In this document: piece by piece, positions 34,449 to 34,640 of the stretch | Layout of the letters: every line of letters begins with the position of its first letter | How positions within the stretch are numbered: position 1 is the first letter of the stretch | Assembly: GCA_013288555.1 (NCBI GenBank) | Contig: JABDBQ010000024.1 | Coordinates: forward strand, 4,234-38,873 | Origin: Bacteroidota bacterium | Lineage (GTDB): Bacteria; Bacteroidota; Bacteroidia; CAILMK01 | Length of the DNA stretch: 34,640 nucleotides | Direction: 5' to 3' | Position numbers and translations under genes: made by a program | The notes under the pieces: generated by a model | The model's input: only the letters and a program-made list of their open reading frames with translations | Databases searched by the model: none | What the model was told of the DNA's origin: nothing

Positions 34449-34456
34449 CAAACTTA
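34449..34456 (-). promoter_or_regulatory. -7 promoter box for priA
   Basis: The minus strand reads TAAGTTTG, an exact TAnnTTTG, 13 nt before the ATG at 34435, so the leader is only a few nucleotides. Confidence 0.55.
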
Positions 34457-34487
34457 ACTAAACATATTTTTAATTGCTAATGTTGTG

Positions 34488-34495
34488 TATTTTTG
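34488..34495 (+). promoter_or_regulatory. -7 promoter box for the small membrane-protein gene
   Basis: TATTTTTG is an exact TAnnTTTG, 21 nt upstream of the ATG at 34517 and divergent from the priA promoter 31 nt away. Confidence 0.55.
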
Positions 34496-34516
34496 GAAAT
34501 CATTTTATAATTGAAC

Positions 34517-34640
34517 ATGATCTGGCGTAAATTTCTTTCATACATCAACATTTTTGGCAAAGGTCAGCCAAACACCAAAGGTAATATTAACCTGAAATTG
34601 ATGCATGGTATCAACCGTATTTCTATTCTCGTATTTATCA
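34517..34640 (+). CDS. Start of a small membrane protein, probably DUF6728-like (3' end outside window)
   Basis: Forty-one codons are visible. A basic, amphipathic beginning (MIWRKFLSYINIFGKGQ) is followed by NLKLMHGINRISILVFI, where a membrane helix starts. The MHGINxISI pattern resembles the short single-helix DUF6728 family of Bacteroidota, from memory of that family. Its function is unknown. It is divergent from priA, with a 21-nt promoter-to-start distance. The remainder is cut off by the window end. Confidence 0.6.
   Translation, partial: MIWRKFLSYINIFGKGQPNTKGNINLKLMHGINRISILVFI

Noticed and set aside
1-34640. tRNA, rRNA or riboswitch genes
   Set aside because: I looked through the gaps (2502-2769, 4690-4971, 8296-9425, 23200-24142, 24947-25176) and saw no cloverleaf with a T-loop GTTCRANNC pattern and no known riboswitch core. 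A covariance-model scan would be decisive.

Overview
This window looks like chromosomal DNA from a member of the Bacteroidota. The evidence is two proteins ending in type IX secretion (T9SS) sorting domains, many small lipoproteins, poor Shine-Dalgarno signals, and the phylum's TAnnTTTG -7 promoter motif just upstream of most genes. The genus cannot be fixed from the sequence. I see no rRNA, tRNA or CRISPR array.

Layout. 1-5.7 kb is core housekeeping: mnmA (cut by the window edge), pckA, two tiny low-complexity lipoproteins, the ribosome-assembly GTPase gene der, and a Crp/Fnr-type regulator with an FNR-like dyad in front of it. 5.7-8.3 kb holds a TfoX-N protein and an ATPase/permease pair of an ABC-2 exporter. 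8.3-9.4 kb has no credible gene and is packed with hairpins and repeats, including a REPIN-like inverted pair. 9.4-17.2 kb is one gene for a 2575-residue secreted protein with three beta-helix modules, PKD domains, a dockerin-like domain and a T9SS signal. It converges on a two-component pair (propeller sensor kinase and LuxR-type regulator). metG follows at 21.1 kb.

23.2-25.1 kb is the accessory region. Two copies of a ~135-bp element with inverted ends flank a truncated acetyltransferase-like gene and its small partner. Next come an AT-rich SH3-domain lipoprotein and a decayed RHS-core fragment. From 25.2 kb the core resumes: an MsbA-like ABC exporter, a T9SS-sorted protein, an RluA-type pseudouridine synthase, a TlpA-like lipoprotein without the CxxC pair, xerD, a small lipoprotein, priA, and the start of a small membrane protein.

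The genes are mostly independent transcription units. The clearest functional couplings are the ABC-2 ATPase/permease (4-bp overlap), kinase/regulator (69-nt gap), TlpA-like/RluA-like (1-nt gap) and the acetyltransferase/partner pair (23-nt overlap). Short tandem repeats of 7 or 8 bp, each with a different unit, sit at many gene borders. The most unusual signal is the 23.3/24.0 kb element pair, whose terminal arms differ between copies yet stay complementary.
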